NCBI RefSeq assembly: GCF_004362405.1
Contig: NZ_SNXE01000007.1
Location: forward strand, 202,003 to 266,002
Source: Roseateles asaccharophilus
Lineage (GTDB): Bacteria > Pseudomonadota > Gammaproteobacteria > Burkholderiales > Burkholderiaceae_C
Reading direction: 5' to 3'
Length of the DNA stretch: 64,000 nt
Part shown: positions 8,768-17,769 of the stretch, piece by piece
Position numbering within the stretch: the first letter of the stretch is position 1
Layout of the letters: each line of letters opens with the position of its first letter
Notes under the pieces: model-generated
Seen by the model: only the letters and a program-made list of their open reading frames with translations
Database searches by the model: none
What the model was told of the DNA's origin: nothing
Translations under genes and position numbers: made by a program

Positions 8768-10201
8768 ATGAGCAGCAAGACTTTGGACCATGCCCTGGTC
8801 TGGTTCCGGCGCGATCTGCGCCTGGACGACCAGGCCGCCCTCTATCACGCCCTGCGCCAGGCGCGCCGGGTTTTCTGCGTCTTTGTGCTGGACACGGCCA
8901 TCCTGGACGCCCTGCCCCGGGCCGATCGCCGGGTGCAGTTCATCCTGCAGGCCCTGCAGCGGCTGGACGCGCAGCTGCGCGCGCAGGGCGGCGCCCTGAT
9001 CGTGCGGCATGGGGCGGCCGCCGAGGAGATCCCGCGCCTGGCGGCCGAGCTGGGCGTGCAGGCCGTGTTCGCCAACCATGATGACGAGCCCCAGGCCCTG
9101 GCCCGCGACGCCGCCGTGGCCCAGGCCCTGGCCGCCCAGGGCCGCACCTGGCACAGCTTCAAGGACCATGTGATCTTCGAGCGCAGCGAGCTGCTCACCG
9201 GCGCCGGCAAGCCCTATGCCGTGTTCACGCCCTACAAGAACGCCTGGCTCAAGAAGGTGGACGAGTTCTATCTGCACGCCTACCCGGTGGCGCGCTACGC
9301 CGAGGCCCTGGCCCCTCATGCCCTGGCGCAAGGCGTGCCCAGCCTGGCCGAAATCGGCTTCCAGGACGCCGGCCTAGCGGCGCATCTGGCGGCCGACAAG
9401 GCCGAGACCCTGTTCGAGGACTTTCTGCAGCGCATTGACCGCTACGACCGGGCCCGTGACTTCCCGGCCGTCAAGGGCCCCAGCTATCTGAGCGTGCATC
9501 TGCGCTTTGGCACGCTCTCGATCCGCCGCCTGGCGCGCGAGGCTTGGCAGCGCATGACGGCCGGCGAGCGCGGCGCCGAGGTCTGGCTCTCGGAGCTGAT
9601 CTGGCGCGACTTCTACCACCAGGTCATGCACCACTGGCCGCATGCCATGGGCAGCGCCTTCCGCCCCGAGTACGACAAGATCGTCTGGGAACAGGGCCCC
9701 GAGGCCGAGCGCCTCTTCGCCGCCTGGTGCCGCGGCGAGACCGGCTACCCCCTGGTGGACGCGGCCATGCACCAGCTCAACAGCACGGGCTATATGCACA
9801 ACCGCCTGCGCATGGTGACGGCCAGCTTCCTGATCAAGGACCTGGGCGTGGACTGGCGCTGGGGCGAGCGCTACTTTGCGGAGAAGCTGCTGGACTTCGA
9901 CCTGGCCGCCAACAACGGCGGCTGGCAATGGGCCGCCTCCAGCGGCTGCGATGCCCAGCCTTACTTCCGCATCTTCAACCCCGTGAGCCAGAGCGAGAAG
10001 TTCGACCCCGAGGGCCGCTTCATCCGCCGCTACCTGCCCCAGCTGGCCGAGCTGCCCGACAAGCTGCTGCACGCGCCCTGGCTGGCCGGGCCGCTGGAGG
10101 CCCCGGCCGACTACGCCCCGCCCCTGGTGCGCCACGACGAGGCGCGCCAGCGCACGCTGGCGCGCTACGGGGTGGTCAAGTCACGCGCCGTCTCCGACTG
10201 A
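8768..10201 (+). CDS. phrB: Deoxyribodipyrimidine photolyase
   Basis: A 477-residue class I CPD photolyase that uses FADH- and blue light to split cyclobutane pyrimidine dimers. The N-terminal antenna domain begins LVWFRRDLRLDDQAAL (residues about 9-24). The C-terminal FAD domain contains NNGGWQWAASSG and DAQPYFRIFNP near residues 380-405, including residues of the electron-transfer and substrate pocket. The ATG at 8768 is used; an in-frame start further upstream would run into yqgE. The last 37 bp overlap the 3' end of the convergent RND transporter gene. Confidence 0.94.
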   Translation: MSSKTLDHALVWFRRDLRLDDQAALYHALRQARRVFCVFVLDTAILDALPRADRRVQFILQALQRLDAQLRAQGGALIVRHGAAAEEIPRLAAELGVQAVFANHDDEPQALARDAAVAQALAAQGRTWHSFKDHVIFERSELLTGAGKPYAVFTPYKNAWLKKVDEFYLHAYPVARYAEALAPHALAQGVPSLAEIGFQDAGLAAHLAADKAETLFEDFLQRIDRYDRARDFPAVKGPSYLSVHLRFGTLSIRRLAREAWQRMTAGERGAEVWLSELIWRDFYHQVMHHWPHAMGSAFRPEYDKIVWEQGPEAERLFAAWCRGETGYPLVDAAMHQLNSTGYMHNRLRMVTASFLIKDLGVDWRWGERYFAEKLLDFDLAANNGGWQWAASSGCDAQPYFRIFNPVSQSEKFDPEGRFIRRYLPQLAELPDKLLHAPWLAGPLEAPADYAPPLVRHDEARQRTLARYGVVKSRAVSD

Positions 10202-13200
10202 GGCTCGGACCCGCGCCGGCGCGGGCGCAGGCGCTGCACCAGATCGTCCACATAGGTGAAGACGATGGGCACCACCAGCAGGCTCAGGAAGGTGGAGGTG
10301 ATCAGACCGCCGATCACGACGATGGCCATGGGCGCGCGGAAGCTCGGATCCACCCCGATGCCCATGGCGATGGGCAGCATGCCCGCGCCCATGGCAATGG
10401 TGGTCATCACGATAGGCCGTGCGCGCTTGTGGCAGGCGTCCAGCACCGCCGCCATGCGGTCCAGCCCATGGTCGCGGCGCGCGATGATCACGTAGTCCAC
10501 CAGCAGGATGGAGTTCTTGGTGGCGATGCCCATCAGCATGATCAGACCGATCATGGAGGGCATGGACAGGGCCGTGTGCGTGATGAAGAGCGCGAAGAAG
10601 GCGCCGGGCACCGAGAGCACCAGCGCCACCAGAATGGTGACGGGCTGGACGAAGTCCTTGAACAGCAGCACCAGCACGATGTAGATGCACAGCACCCCGG
10701 TCAGCATGGCCAGGCCAAAGCTGGCAAAGAGCTCCTCCATGGCCTCGGCATCGCCCACCGAGGTCTGGATCACCCCCGGCGGCAGGTTCTGCAGGCTGGG
10801 CAGGGCCAGTGCCTGCTTGGCCACCTCGCCCAGCGGCTGCTGGTTGAGCTCGATCTCGAAGTTGATATTGCGCTGGCGGTCATAGCGGTCGATCTGGGCC
10901 GGCCCGCTGGCGATCTCCAGCGTGGCCACATTCGACAAGGGCACCGGCCCACGGCTGCCCGGCACGGGGAGCCGCGACAGATAGTCCAGATCGCCGCGCA
11001 CGCTGGCCGGCAGCTTGACCACGATGGGCACCTGACGTTCGGCCAGGTTGAGCTTGGGCAGCTCCTGCTCGTAGTCGCCGGCCGTGGCCACGCGCAAGGT
11101 CTCGGCAATGGCCGCTGCACTGACGCCCAGCTCAGCAGCGCGCGCAAAGTCTGGACGCACGATCAGCTCGGGCCTGGTCAGGCTGGCCGTGGAGGTCACG
11201 GCGCCGATGCCCGGAATGCCGCGCAGCTCGCGCTCGACCAGCTGCGCATGCTCGGCCAGCACCCGGCCATCCTCGCCCGCCAGCACCAGCACATACTTCT
11301 CTGAAGAGCCACCGAAACCCACCTTGATGCGCACACCCGGTATGCGCTCCAGCGACTCGCGCAGCTGCGCCTCGATGTCCTGCTTGCTCAGGCCCGGACG
11401 CTCGCCGCGCGGGCTCAGATTCAGGGTCAGCGTGGCCTTACGGACCTCGGGTGAGCCGCCCACCGCGAAGGGATCCGAACCGGCCGAGCCGCCGCCGATG
11501 GCGGTGTAGATCAGGCGCACATGGGGATGATTCTTGACAATGGCGCCCGCGGCCTCGGCCGCCTCGGCCGTCTGCTTGAAGGTGCTGCCCGGCGCCAGGG
11601 TGATATTGACCTGGGTCTGGCTCAGATCATCCGGCGGGATGAAGCCGGTGGGCAGCAAGCCCACCAGGCCCAGGGAACCCAGGGTGAAGACCGCGGTGGC
11701 CAGCAAGGTCTTGACCCGGTGCTGCAGGCACCAGCGCGCCCAGCCCGTGTAGCGCTGCAGCCAGCGCGGCTCATGCTCGGGACCGCGAGGGGGCTTGAGC
11801 AGATAGGCCGCCATCATGGGCGTGAGCATGCGCGCCACCACCAGGGAGAAAAAGACCGCGATGGCCGCCGTCCAGCCGAACTGCACGAAGAACTTGCCCG
11901 CCACCCCGCTCATGAAGGCGGTGGGCAGGAACACGGCAATCAGGGTGAAGGTGGTGGCGATCACCGCCAGGCCGATCTCGTCCGCCGCCTCCATGGCCGC
12001 CTGGTAAGGCGTCTTGCCCATGCGCAGATGGCGCATGATGTTCTCGATCTCGACGATGGCATCGTCCACCAGGATGCCAACCACCAGGGACAGGGAGAGC
12101 AGGGTCACGATATTGATCGTGAAGCCCAGCAGCTCCATGACAAAGAAGGTCGGAATGGCCGAGAGCGGCAAGGCCGTGGCCGCCACCAGGGTGGCACGCC
12201 AATCGCGCAGAAAGAACCACACCACCAGCACCGCGAGAAAAGCGCCCTCGTAGAGCAGGTACATGGAGCCCTCGTAGTTCTCCTGCACCGGGTCCACGAA
12301 GTTGAAGGCCTCCACGATCTCCACCTCGGGGTGGTCGCGCCGCAGCTCCTCGAGCGCCAGCTTCACGCCCTGGGCCACCTCGATCTCGCCGGCGCCGCGG
12401 CTGCGCGTGATCTCGAAACCCACGACCGGCTTGCCATTGAGCAGGGCCGCACTGCGCTGCTCGGCCACGGTATCGCTCACCGTGGCCAGCTGGTCCAGGC
12501 GCAGGCGCCGGCCATCGGCCAGGGCGATGTCCATGGCGGCCAGCTCCTGGGCGCTCTGCGCCGTGGCCAGGGTGCGCACCGACTGCTCGGCGCCGCCGAT
12601 ATCGACCCGCCCGCCCGAGGCCTCCTGCTGGAACTGGCGCAGCTGGCGCGAGACCTCGGCCGCCGTGGTGTTGAGCGCCAGCAGCTTGATCGGGTCCAGC
12701 TCCACGCGCACCTCGCGCGTGACACCGCCCACGCGGCTGACCGCGCCCACGCCCCGCACCGCCAGCATGCGCTTGGTCACCTGCTTGTCCACAAACCAGG
12801 ACAGGGCCTCGTCATCCATGCGGCTGGACGCCACGGTATAGGTCAGGATGGGCGTGCCGCTGAGTTCCAGCTTGTTGACGATGGGGTCGCGCAGCTCGCC
12901 CGGCAGGTCGGAGCGCACGCGCGCCACGGCGGCGCGCACATCGTCCAGCGCCTCCTGGGTGGGCTTCTCCAGGCGGAACTCCGCGGTCACCGTGACCGTG
13001 CCGTCCTGGATGGTGGTGTAGATGTGCTTGAGCCCCTGCAGGGTGGCGATCTGGTTCTCCAGCTTGCGCGCCACCTGCGATTCCAGCTGTGCCGGCGAGG
13101 CGCCGGGCAGGGCCGCGGACACCGTCACGGTGGGCAGATCGATGTCCGGGAAGTTCTGGATCTTCATCCAGCGAAAGCCCAGCAGACCCGCCAGGGTCAG

Positions 13201-13263
13201 CATGATAAAGAGCAGGATGGCCGGGGTCGGATTGCGGATCGACCAGGACGAGACATTCAGCAT
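10165..13263 (-). CDS. RND multidrug efflux permease (HAE-1/AcrB-like)
   Basis: A 1032-residue inner-membrane proton/drug antiporter with the family's twofold layout of 6+6 transmembrane helices and two large periplasmic loops. The TM4 proton-relay pair appears in GILVDDAIVEIEN (near residue 400) and the TM10 lysine in GIATKNSILLVDY (near residue 930). The N-terminus has ALPGASPAQLESQV, the usual first periplasmic loop motif. It lies 3 bp downstream of the adaptor gene in a tetR-omf-mfp-rnd operon. Substrates are not predictable from sequence. Its 3' end overlaps phrB. Confidence 0.95.
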   Translation of the reverse strand: MLNVSSWSIRNPTPAILLFIMLTLAGLLGFRWMKIQNFPDIDLPTVTVSAALPGASPAQLESQVARKLENQIATLQGLKHIYTTIQDGTVTVTAEFRLEKPTQEALDDVRAAVARVRSDLPGELRDPIVNKLELSGTPILTYTVASSRMDDEALSWFVDKQVTKRMLAVRGVGAVSRVGGVTREVRVELDPIKLLALNTTAAEVSRQLRQFQQEASGGRVDIGGAEQSVRTLATAQSAQELAAMDIALADGRRLRLDQLATVSDTVAEQRSAALLNGKPVVGFEITRSRGAGEIEVAQGVKLALEELRRDHPEVEIVEAFNFVDPVQENYEGSMYLLYEGAFLAVLVVWFFLRDWRATLVAATALPLSAIPTFFVMELLGFTINIVTLLSLSLVVGILVDDAIVEIENIMRHLRMGKTPYQAAMEAADEIGLAVIATTFTLIAVFLPTAFMSGVAGKFFVQFGWTAAIAVFFSLVVARMLTPMMAAYLLKPPRGPEHEPRWLQRYTGWARWCLQHRVKTLLATAVFTLGSLGLVGLLPTGFIPPDDLSQTQVNITLAPGSTFKQTAEAAEAAGAIVKNHPHVRLIYTAIGGGSAGSDPFAVGGSPEVRKATLTLNLSPRGERPGLSKQDIEAQLRESLERIPGVRIKVGFGGSSEKYVLVLAGEDGRVLAEHAQLVERELRGIPGIGAVTSTASLTRPELIVRPDFARAAELGVSAAAIAETLRVATAGDYEQELPKLNLAERQVPIVVKLPASVRGDLDYLSRLPVPGSRGPVPLSNVATLEIASGPAQIDRYDRQRNINFEIELNQQPLGEVAKQALALPSLQNLPPGVIQTSVGDAEAMEELFASFGLAMLTGVLCIYIVLVLLFKDFVQPVTILVALVLSVPGAFFALFITHTALSMPSMIGLIMLMGIATKNSILLVDYVIIARRDHGLDRMAAVLDACHKRARPIVMTTIAMGAGMLPIAMGIGVDPSFRAPMAIVVIGGLITSTFLSLLVVPIVFTYVDDLVQRLRPRRRGSEPQSETARDLTTP

Positions 13264-13266
13264 GGC

Positions 13267-14400
13267 TTACTTCCCCGCGGCCGTGGTGGGCACGACCTGG
13301 ACCAGGTCGCCATCGGAGAGGAAGCCCACGCCGCTGGCCACCACGCGCTCCCCGGCCTTGAGGCCCGAGAGCAGCTCGATGCGGTCTCCCACGCGCCGGC
13401 CCGTCGCCACCTTGGTCTGCTGCACCTTGCCCTCGGCGCCGACCTTGAACACATAGCTGAAGCCGTCACGCAGCAGCACGGCCGTCTGCGGCAGGCTCAG
13501 CACCCGGCCGCTGCCCAGCTGGATCTCGCCACGCACAAAGCTGCCGGCGCGCAGCCCGGACTCCATGGCGCTGGCGGGCAAATCTACATAGACCAGGCCG
13601 TTGCGCGTGGCGCTGTCCACGGTGGGCGCCAGCATGCGCACGCTGCCACGCAGCGGCGCCGTGCCAGCACCCGGCAGGCTGATCTGCACCGCCTGGCCGG
13701 GCTTGAGGCGCGGCAGCTCGGCGGCCGGCACCTCGGCCCGCCATTCCAGGCGCTTGCCGCGGATCAGGCGGAACAGCTCCTGCCCCTGCACCACGGCGCC
13801 CAGGGTGGCACTGCGGGCCGAGATCAGGCCGTCGTCCGGCGCCAGGATGCGGGTCTGGGCCAGGCGCAGCTCATCGCTGCGCACGCGGGCCTGGGCCGCT
13901 TCCGCGCGGGCCTTGGCGGTCTGCTCAGCGGTCAGGTATTGCTGCAGCTGCTGGGCGCTGAGCGCGCCGCTGCCGCTGGCCTGCAGGGCGCGGGCGCGCT
14001 CGGCATCCAGGCGCGCCCCCTCCAACGCGGCCAGGGCCTCGGCGGCGGCGGCCCGGCTCTGGGCCAGCTCGGCCTGCACCGTGTCGCTGGAGAGCTGGGC
14101 CAGCAGCTGGCCGCGGCGCACCGCATCGCCCACATTCACCAGCACTTGCGAGAGGCGCAGGCCCGAGATTTCGGCACCCACCACCGCCTCCTGCCAGGCC
14201 GCCACCGTGCCGCTGGCGCTCAGGCTCTGGGGCCAGTCCTGACCGTCCACCGCCACCAGCTGCACGCTCAGCGCCGGCCGGGCCTTGGCCGCCGCCGCAG
14301 CGCCGTCCTTGCCCGACTCGGCCGCCAGGGCCCAGCCGCCCACCAGGGCCGCGGCCAGGGCCGTGACCATCCACTTGCTGTGCTTGTTCATCTGCATCAT
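13267..14400 (-). CDS. RND efflux periplasmic adaptor (membrane fusion protein)
   Basis: A 377-residue HlyD/AcrA-family adaptor. An N-terminal signal (KWMVTALAAALVGGWALA) is followed by a lipoyl-like half motif, a helical hairpin of Ala/Gln/Arg-rich repeats (residues about 100-170), the second lipoyl half (ILAPDDGLISARSATLG) and a beta-barrel. It links the inner-membrane RND pump to the outer-membrane channel. The ATG at 14400 is preceded by AAGGAAG at good spacing; two further ATGs lie within the next nine bases. It sits 33 bp after the OMF gene and 3 bp before the permease gene. Confidence 0.93.
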   Translation of the reverse strand: MMQMNKHSKWMVTALAAALVGGWALAAESGKDGAAAAAKARPALSVQLVAVDGQDWPQSLSASGTVAAWQEAVVGAEISGLRLSQVLVNVGDAVRRGQLLAQLSSDTVQAELAQSRAAAAEALAALEGARLDAERARALQASGSGALSAQQLQQYLTAEQTAKARAEAAQARVRSDELRLAQTRILAPDDGLISARSATLGAVVQGQELFRLIRGKRLEWRAEVPAAELPRLKPGQAVQISLPGAGTAPLRGSVRMLAPTVDSATRNGLVYVDLPASAMESGLRAGSFVRGEIQLGSGRVLSLPQTAVLLRDGFSYVFKVGAEGKVQQTKVATGRRVGDRIELLSGLKAGERVVASGVGFLSDGDLVQVVPTTAAGK

Positions 14401-14433
14401 TGCTGCTTCCTTGTTCTGCGGGCGCCAGGGGGC

Positions 14434-15837
14434 TCAGGGCTGCTGCCAGCCGCCGCCTCCGCTGGCCTTGTAGAGCGCGATCCAGGCACTCTGGCGCTCA
14501 CGCTGCACCTGCACCAGGCTGGCCTGGGCGTTGAGGGCCAGACGGCGCGCGTCCTCCAACTCGGCCGCACTGGACAGGCCGCGCTGCCAGCGTGCCTGCG
14601 TGGCCTGCAGCGAGGCCTCGTAGCCGCGCGCACTGTCCTGGGCATGGCCCTCGCGGGCCTCGGCCGCGTCCAGACGCACCAACGCCTCCTCCACTTCGCG
14701 CACCGCGCCCAGCAGACGCTCCTTGTGCAGGGCCAGGGCTTCTTCGTAGCGGGCCTGGGCGGCGTCCAGATTGGCGCGGCGCGTGCCACCATCAAAGAGC
14801 GGCAGGCTCAGCGTGGGGCCGAGAGACCAGCCCTCGCCACTATCGCGCAGGCCGCCAACCCGCAGGGCGCCGCGTGAGAAGGAGCCCGTGAGGCGCAGCT
14901 GCGGATAGCGCTCGGCATCGGCCGCGCCGCGCTCGGCCCAGGCCGCCAGCACCTCGCGCTCGCTGGCGGCCAGATCAGGACGCTGGGCCAGCAGGGCCGC
15001 GGGCAGGGCCGGCACGGCAAAGCGCGCGCTCTGCGGCAGGCGGGCGCGGCCGTCGGTCAGACGCTCACGCAGGGCCGGCTCGTCCAGCACGGTCAGGGTC
15101 ACCAGGGCCTTGATCTGCAGATCGCAGTCGGCGCGCTGGGCCAGCACGCGGCCGGCGGCCTCGGCGGCCGAGGCCTGCAGCAGGGCCGCGGCGGCGGGCG
15201 ACTCCAGGCCCACGCGGGCCTTGTCCTGGGCATAGCCGGCGATCAAGCGCAGCGACTCGGCATCGCGCTGCACGATGTCCAGCAGGCGCTCGCAGCTGCG
15301 CAGGCCCAGATAGTTCTGCGCCACCTCGGCCGCCAGGCTGATCTTGGCCTGGTGCCAGGCCAGATTGGAAGCCGCGGCGCGCTCGCTGGCTGCCTGGCTC
15401 TGCAGGCGCTGGCGCGAGAAGAGATCCAGCTCCCAGCTCGCGTCCAGGCCCACAGTGCCCAGGCTGCGCGGGCCCTCGCTGCTGGGCACGGCGGCGCGGC
15501 TGCGGTTCAGCGAGCCACCGAGCCCAAGCTGCGGCAGGGCCCCGCCCTGGGCCGCACCGGCCGCGGCTCGCGCTTGGGCAATGCGCGCCAGGGCCTGCTG
15601 CAGGCCCGGATTGGCGCCCTCGGCCTGGCGGATCAGGGCCTCCAGCAAGGGGTCGTCGAAGCGGGACCACCACTGGCCCAGCTGCTCGCTGCTGCCCCCA
15701 TGCGGCAGGGGGGCCTGCCAGGCGGCGGGCTGGGGCAGCTCGGGTCGCGGCGCCGGCCCCAGGGCACAAGCGCTCAGCAGCAGCGTCAGCAAGAGGCCCG
15801 GCAAAGAGCTGCGGGCGGGGGTAGTGGGCACTTTCAC
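14434..15837 (-). CDS. RND efflux outer-membrane lipoprotein (NodT/TolC-like)
   Basis: A 467-residue outer membrane factor. After the start come a short basic stretch and a hydrophobic lipoprotein signal with lipobox LLLSAC, followed by long OEP-type helices (two repeats, residues about 60-250 and 270-460). The GTG at 15837 overlaps the tetR stop as GTGA and is preferred because it places the signal peptide at the N-terminus. A longer ATG-initiated frame would add residues lying wholly inside tetR, and a GTG at 15831 is also possible. The protein forms the exit channel of the adjacent RND pump. Confidence 0.9.
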   Translation of the reverse strand: MKVPTTPARSSLPGLLLTLLLSACALGPAPRPELPQPAAWQAPLPHGGSSEQLGQWWSRFDDPLLEALIRQAEGANPGLQQALARIAQARAAAGAAQGGALPQLGLGGSLNRSRAAVPSSEGPRSLGTVGLDASWELDLFSRQRLQSQAASERAAASNLAWHQAKISLAAEVAQNYLGLRSCERLLDIVQRDAESLRLIAGYAQDKARVGLESPAAAALLQASAAEAAGRVLAQRADCDLQIKALVTLTVLDEPALRERLTDGRARLPQSARFAVPALPAALLAQRPDLAASEREVLAAWAERGAADAERYPQLRLTGSFSRGALRVGGLRDSGEGWSLGPTLSLPLFDGGTRRANLDAAQARYEEALALHKERLLGAVREVEEALVRLDAAEAREGHAQDSARGYEASLQATQARWQRGLSSAAELEDARRLALNAQASLVQVQRERQSAWIALYKASGGGGWQQP

Positions 15838-16517
15838 GACTTGGCGGACTTTCTGGTCTTGGAGGCCGGGGCGTCGGCGCGCTGGCGCAGCGCGATCTCG
15901 CATTCGATCAGGGCTTGGCCATAGGCCACCAGGCGGGCGAGCACCCGCTCGTAGGCGCCGGGTCCGCGGGCCACGCCCGGGCTCAAGGACTCCATGAAAT
16001 CACTGGACATCCAGTAGTCATGGGCCATGGCGGTGAGCGCATGGGCCAGATGCTGCAGGCCCATATCGGCCTGGGCCAGGCCGCAGCGCTGGCGCAGCAT
16101 CTCCACCAGGCCCTCGTGCAGGGGGGCGATATGGCGGCTGCAGAGCTCGTCGTAGACGGCACTGGGCTCCATCATCTCGCGGCCCATCAGGCGCATCAGA
16201 TGGGCCAGGTCGGAGTCGGCCATGCGCAGCGGCAGCAGCAGGGCGCCGAAGAAGTCATGCAACCACTCGGACAGCGGCCGCTTGGCCTCGGGGGCGGGCA
16301 TATGGGCCAGCACCTCCAGCATGGGCTGGATCAGGGCCTCGCGGTACAGGCCCTGCTTGTCACCGAAGTAGTAGTGGATGGAGGCGATATTGACGCCGGC
16401 CGCCTGGCAGATCTCGCGGGTGCTGGCCTTGTCAAAGCCCTTGCTGGCAAAGATGCGGGTGGCCTCGCGCAGCATGCGTTCGCGGGCGCCGGGCTTGGGG
16501 GTCTCGGATGCGGACAT
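15834..16517 (-). CDS. TetR/AcrR family repressor of the RND operon
   Basis: A 227-residue regulator with an N-terminal TetR helix-turn-helix (ASTREICQAAGVNIASIHYY near residues 31-50) and a C-terminal ligand domain of the CerR/DUF1956 type. It is the first gene of the efflux operon and its stop overlaps the OMF start. A perfect 16-bp palindrome at 16538-16553 lies 21 bp upstream of the start codon and is the probable operator. The expected mechanism is autorepression of the whole operon relieved by a pump substrate. The ligand is unknown. Confidence 0.92.
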   Translation of the reverse strand: MSASETPKPGARERMLREATRIFASKGFDKASTREICQAAGVNIASIHYYFGDKQGLYREALIQPMLEVLAHMPAPEAKRPLSEWLHDFFGALLLPLRMADSDLAHLMRLMGREMMEPSAVYDELCSRHIAPLHEGLVEMLRQRCGLAQADMGLQHLAHALTAMAHDYWMSSDFMESLSPGVARGPGAYERVLARLVAYGQALIECEIALRQRADAPASKTRKSAKS

Positions 16518-16537
16518 CCGCGCATGCTAGCGAATTC

Positions 16538-16553
16538 AATCAATCGATTGATT
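16538..16553. promoter_or_regulatory. Palindromic TetR operator upstream of efflux operon
   Basis: The sequence AATCAATCGATTGATT is a perfect 16-bp inverted repeat in the leader of the tetR-omf-mfp-rnd operon. It is strikingly AT-rich against its surroundings. Its length and place fit the operator of the adjacent TetR repressor. Confidence 0.75.
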
Positions 16554-16603
16554 AAGACCCCATGAAGACCCCGGGAAATCCCGGAGTCCCCTCGCCGCCG
16601 GTC

Positions 16604-17659
16604 TCAGAACAGCTCGACGGCGCTGACTTGGCGGCTCTCGCGCATCTGCCCCTGCTCCACCAGGATGGCATGGCTGCGCACCTGGTTTCGGCCATGCGCC
16701 TTGGCATGGTAGACGGCGCGATCGGCGCGCTCGAAGGCACCGGCCGGCGCATCATCGGCACGCACCTCGGTGAACCCTATGCTCACGGTGATGCGTCCGA
16801 CCTGGGGGAAACCGTACTGCTCGCAGTTGTGGCGCAGGCGCTCGAAGGCCTGCGCCGCATCATCATCGTCCTCGCAGCGCATCAGGACCACGAACTCCTC
16901 GCCGCCGAAACGGTAGAGCAGGTCATGAAAGCGGAAGCTGTTGCGCATGAGGCGCGAGAGCAGCAGCAGGACCTCGTCACCGATGAGATGGCCGTGCCTG
17001 TCATTCACCGACTTGAAGTGGTCGATGTCGATCACACCCAGCCAGTAACGCGGCTGGCGGCCCGCGGTCGGCACGGCCAGACGGCGACCGTCGTCGGCCA
17101 GGTCGCAGGCCTGCCGCTGCGGCGCGTTGAGCTCGCTGAGGGCCTTGAGAAAGCTCTCGTCAAAGGTCTTGCGGTTGAGCAGGCCGGTCAGGGTGTCGCG
17201 CTCGCTGTAGTCCAGCAGGCCCTGGAAGTTGTGATAAATGCGCAGAATGCTGCCGACCATGCGCTGGGCCGAGTTGCGCAGCGGCGCATCCGTGCCCAGT
17301 TCCAGCACACCCACCACTTCACGGTCGGTGGCCAGGGGAAATAGGGTCAGCCACTGGTCGCCCTGGCGGTTCTGCAGCACATGGCGCTCGCGCATGCACT
17401 CCAGACGCGCCGGCTGTGTGTGCAGGGCGGGCAGATGCTCGGCCTCGGTCCAGAACGCATCGGCGCTGGCCACGGCCTGATCGCCCTCCAGCCGGGCCCG
17501 TGTGAGCCAGCGCTCCTGACCGGCCTCTCCGACGATGCGGTAGATCGCCACGGATCGCGGCTCCAGCAGGTCGCGCAAGGCGGAGACCAAGGTCACATCC
17601 ATGACGTCGCGGTCCCGGAATCCGGTCAGCTCCGCGAGATGCTCGACGACTTCAGACAT
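16604..17659 (-). CDS. GAF-GGDEF diguanylate cyclase
   Basis: A 351-residue soluble protein with a GAF-like sensory region (residues about 1-150) and a C-terminal GGDEF domain (about 160-330). The signature is GGEEF, and LGVIDIDHFKSVND upstream is the metal/substrate motif, so the cyclase should make c-di-GMP from GTP. An allosteric I-site RxxD (RFHD) lies exactly five residues before GGEEF, so product inhibition is expected. It has no membrane segment. The gene stands alone between the tetR operator and the chpA terminator region. The signal sensed by the GAF domain is unknown. Confidence 0.92.
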   Translation of the reverse strand: MSEVVEHLAELTGFRDRDVMDVTLVSALRDLLEPRSVAIYRIVGEAGQERWLTRARLEGDQAVASADAFWTEAEHLPALHTQPARLECMRERHVLQNRQGDQWLTLFPLATDREVVGVLELGTDAPLRNSAQRMVGSILRIYHNFQGLLDYSERDTLTGLLNRKTFDESFLKALSELNAPQRQACDLADDGRRLAVPTAGRQPRYWLGVIDIDHFKSVNDRHGHLIGDEVLLLLSRLMRNSFRFHDLLYRFGGEEFVVLMRCEDDDDAAQAFERLRHNCEQYGFPQVGRITVSIGFTEVRADDAPAGAFERADRAVYHAKAHGRNQVRSHAILVEQGQMRESRQVSAVELF

Positions 17660-17681
17660 AGCACCCTAAAACGCAAGCAAG

Positions 17682-17707
17682 GGCGGGCCCGCTGACGCGG
17701 GTCCGCC
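17682..17707 (-). terminator. Hairpin downstream of chpA
   Basis: An 11-bp GC-rich stem with one G-T pair and a TGAC loop lies 63 bp past the chpA stop on the leftward strand. It is followed in that direction by CTTGCTTGCGTTTTAG, a weak T-rich tail, consistent with an intrinsic terminator for the pil-chp operon. Confidence 0.5.
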
Positions 17708-17769
17708 TTGATGAGATTCATGAGGGCCCGGGGCGGATGCTGCAATGCCAGCCGGGCATGTCTCGGCCG

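Noticed and set aside
11521..14877. Long rightward frame across the RND efflux genes
   Set aside because: It is a shadow of the leftward permease, adaptor and OMF genes, with no recognised motif and Gln/His/Gly-rich composition.
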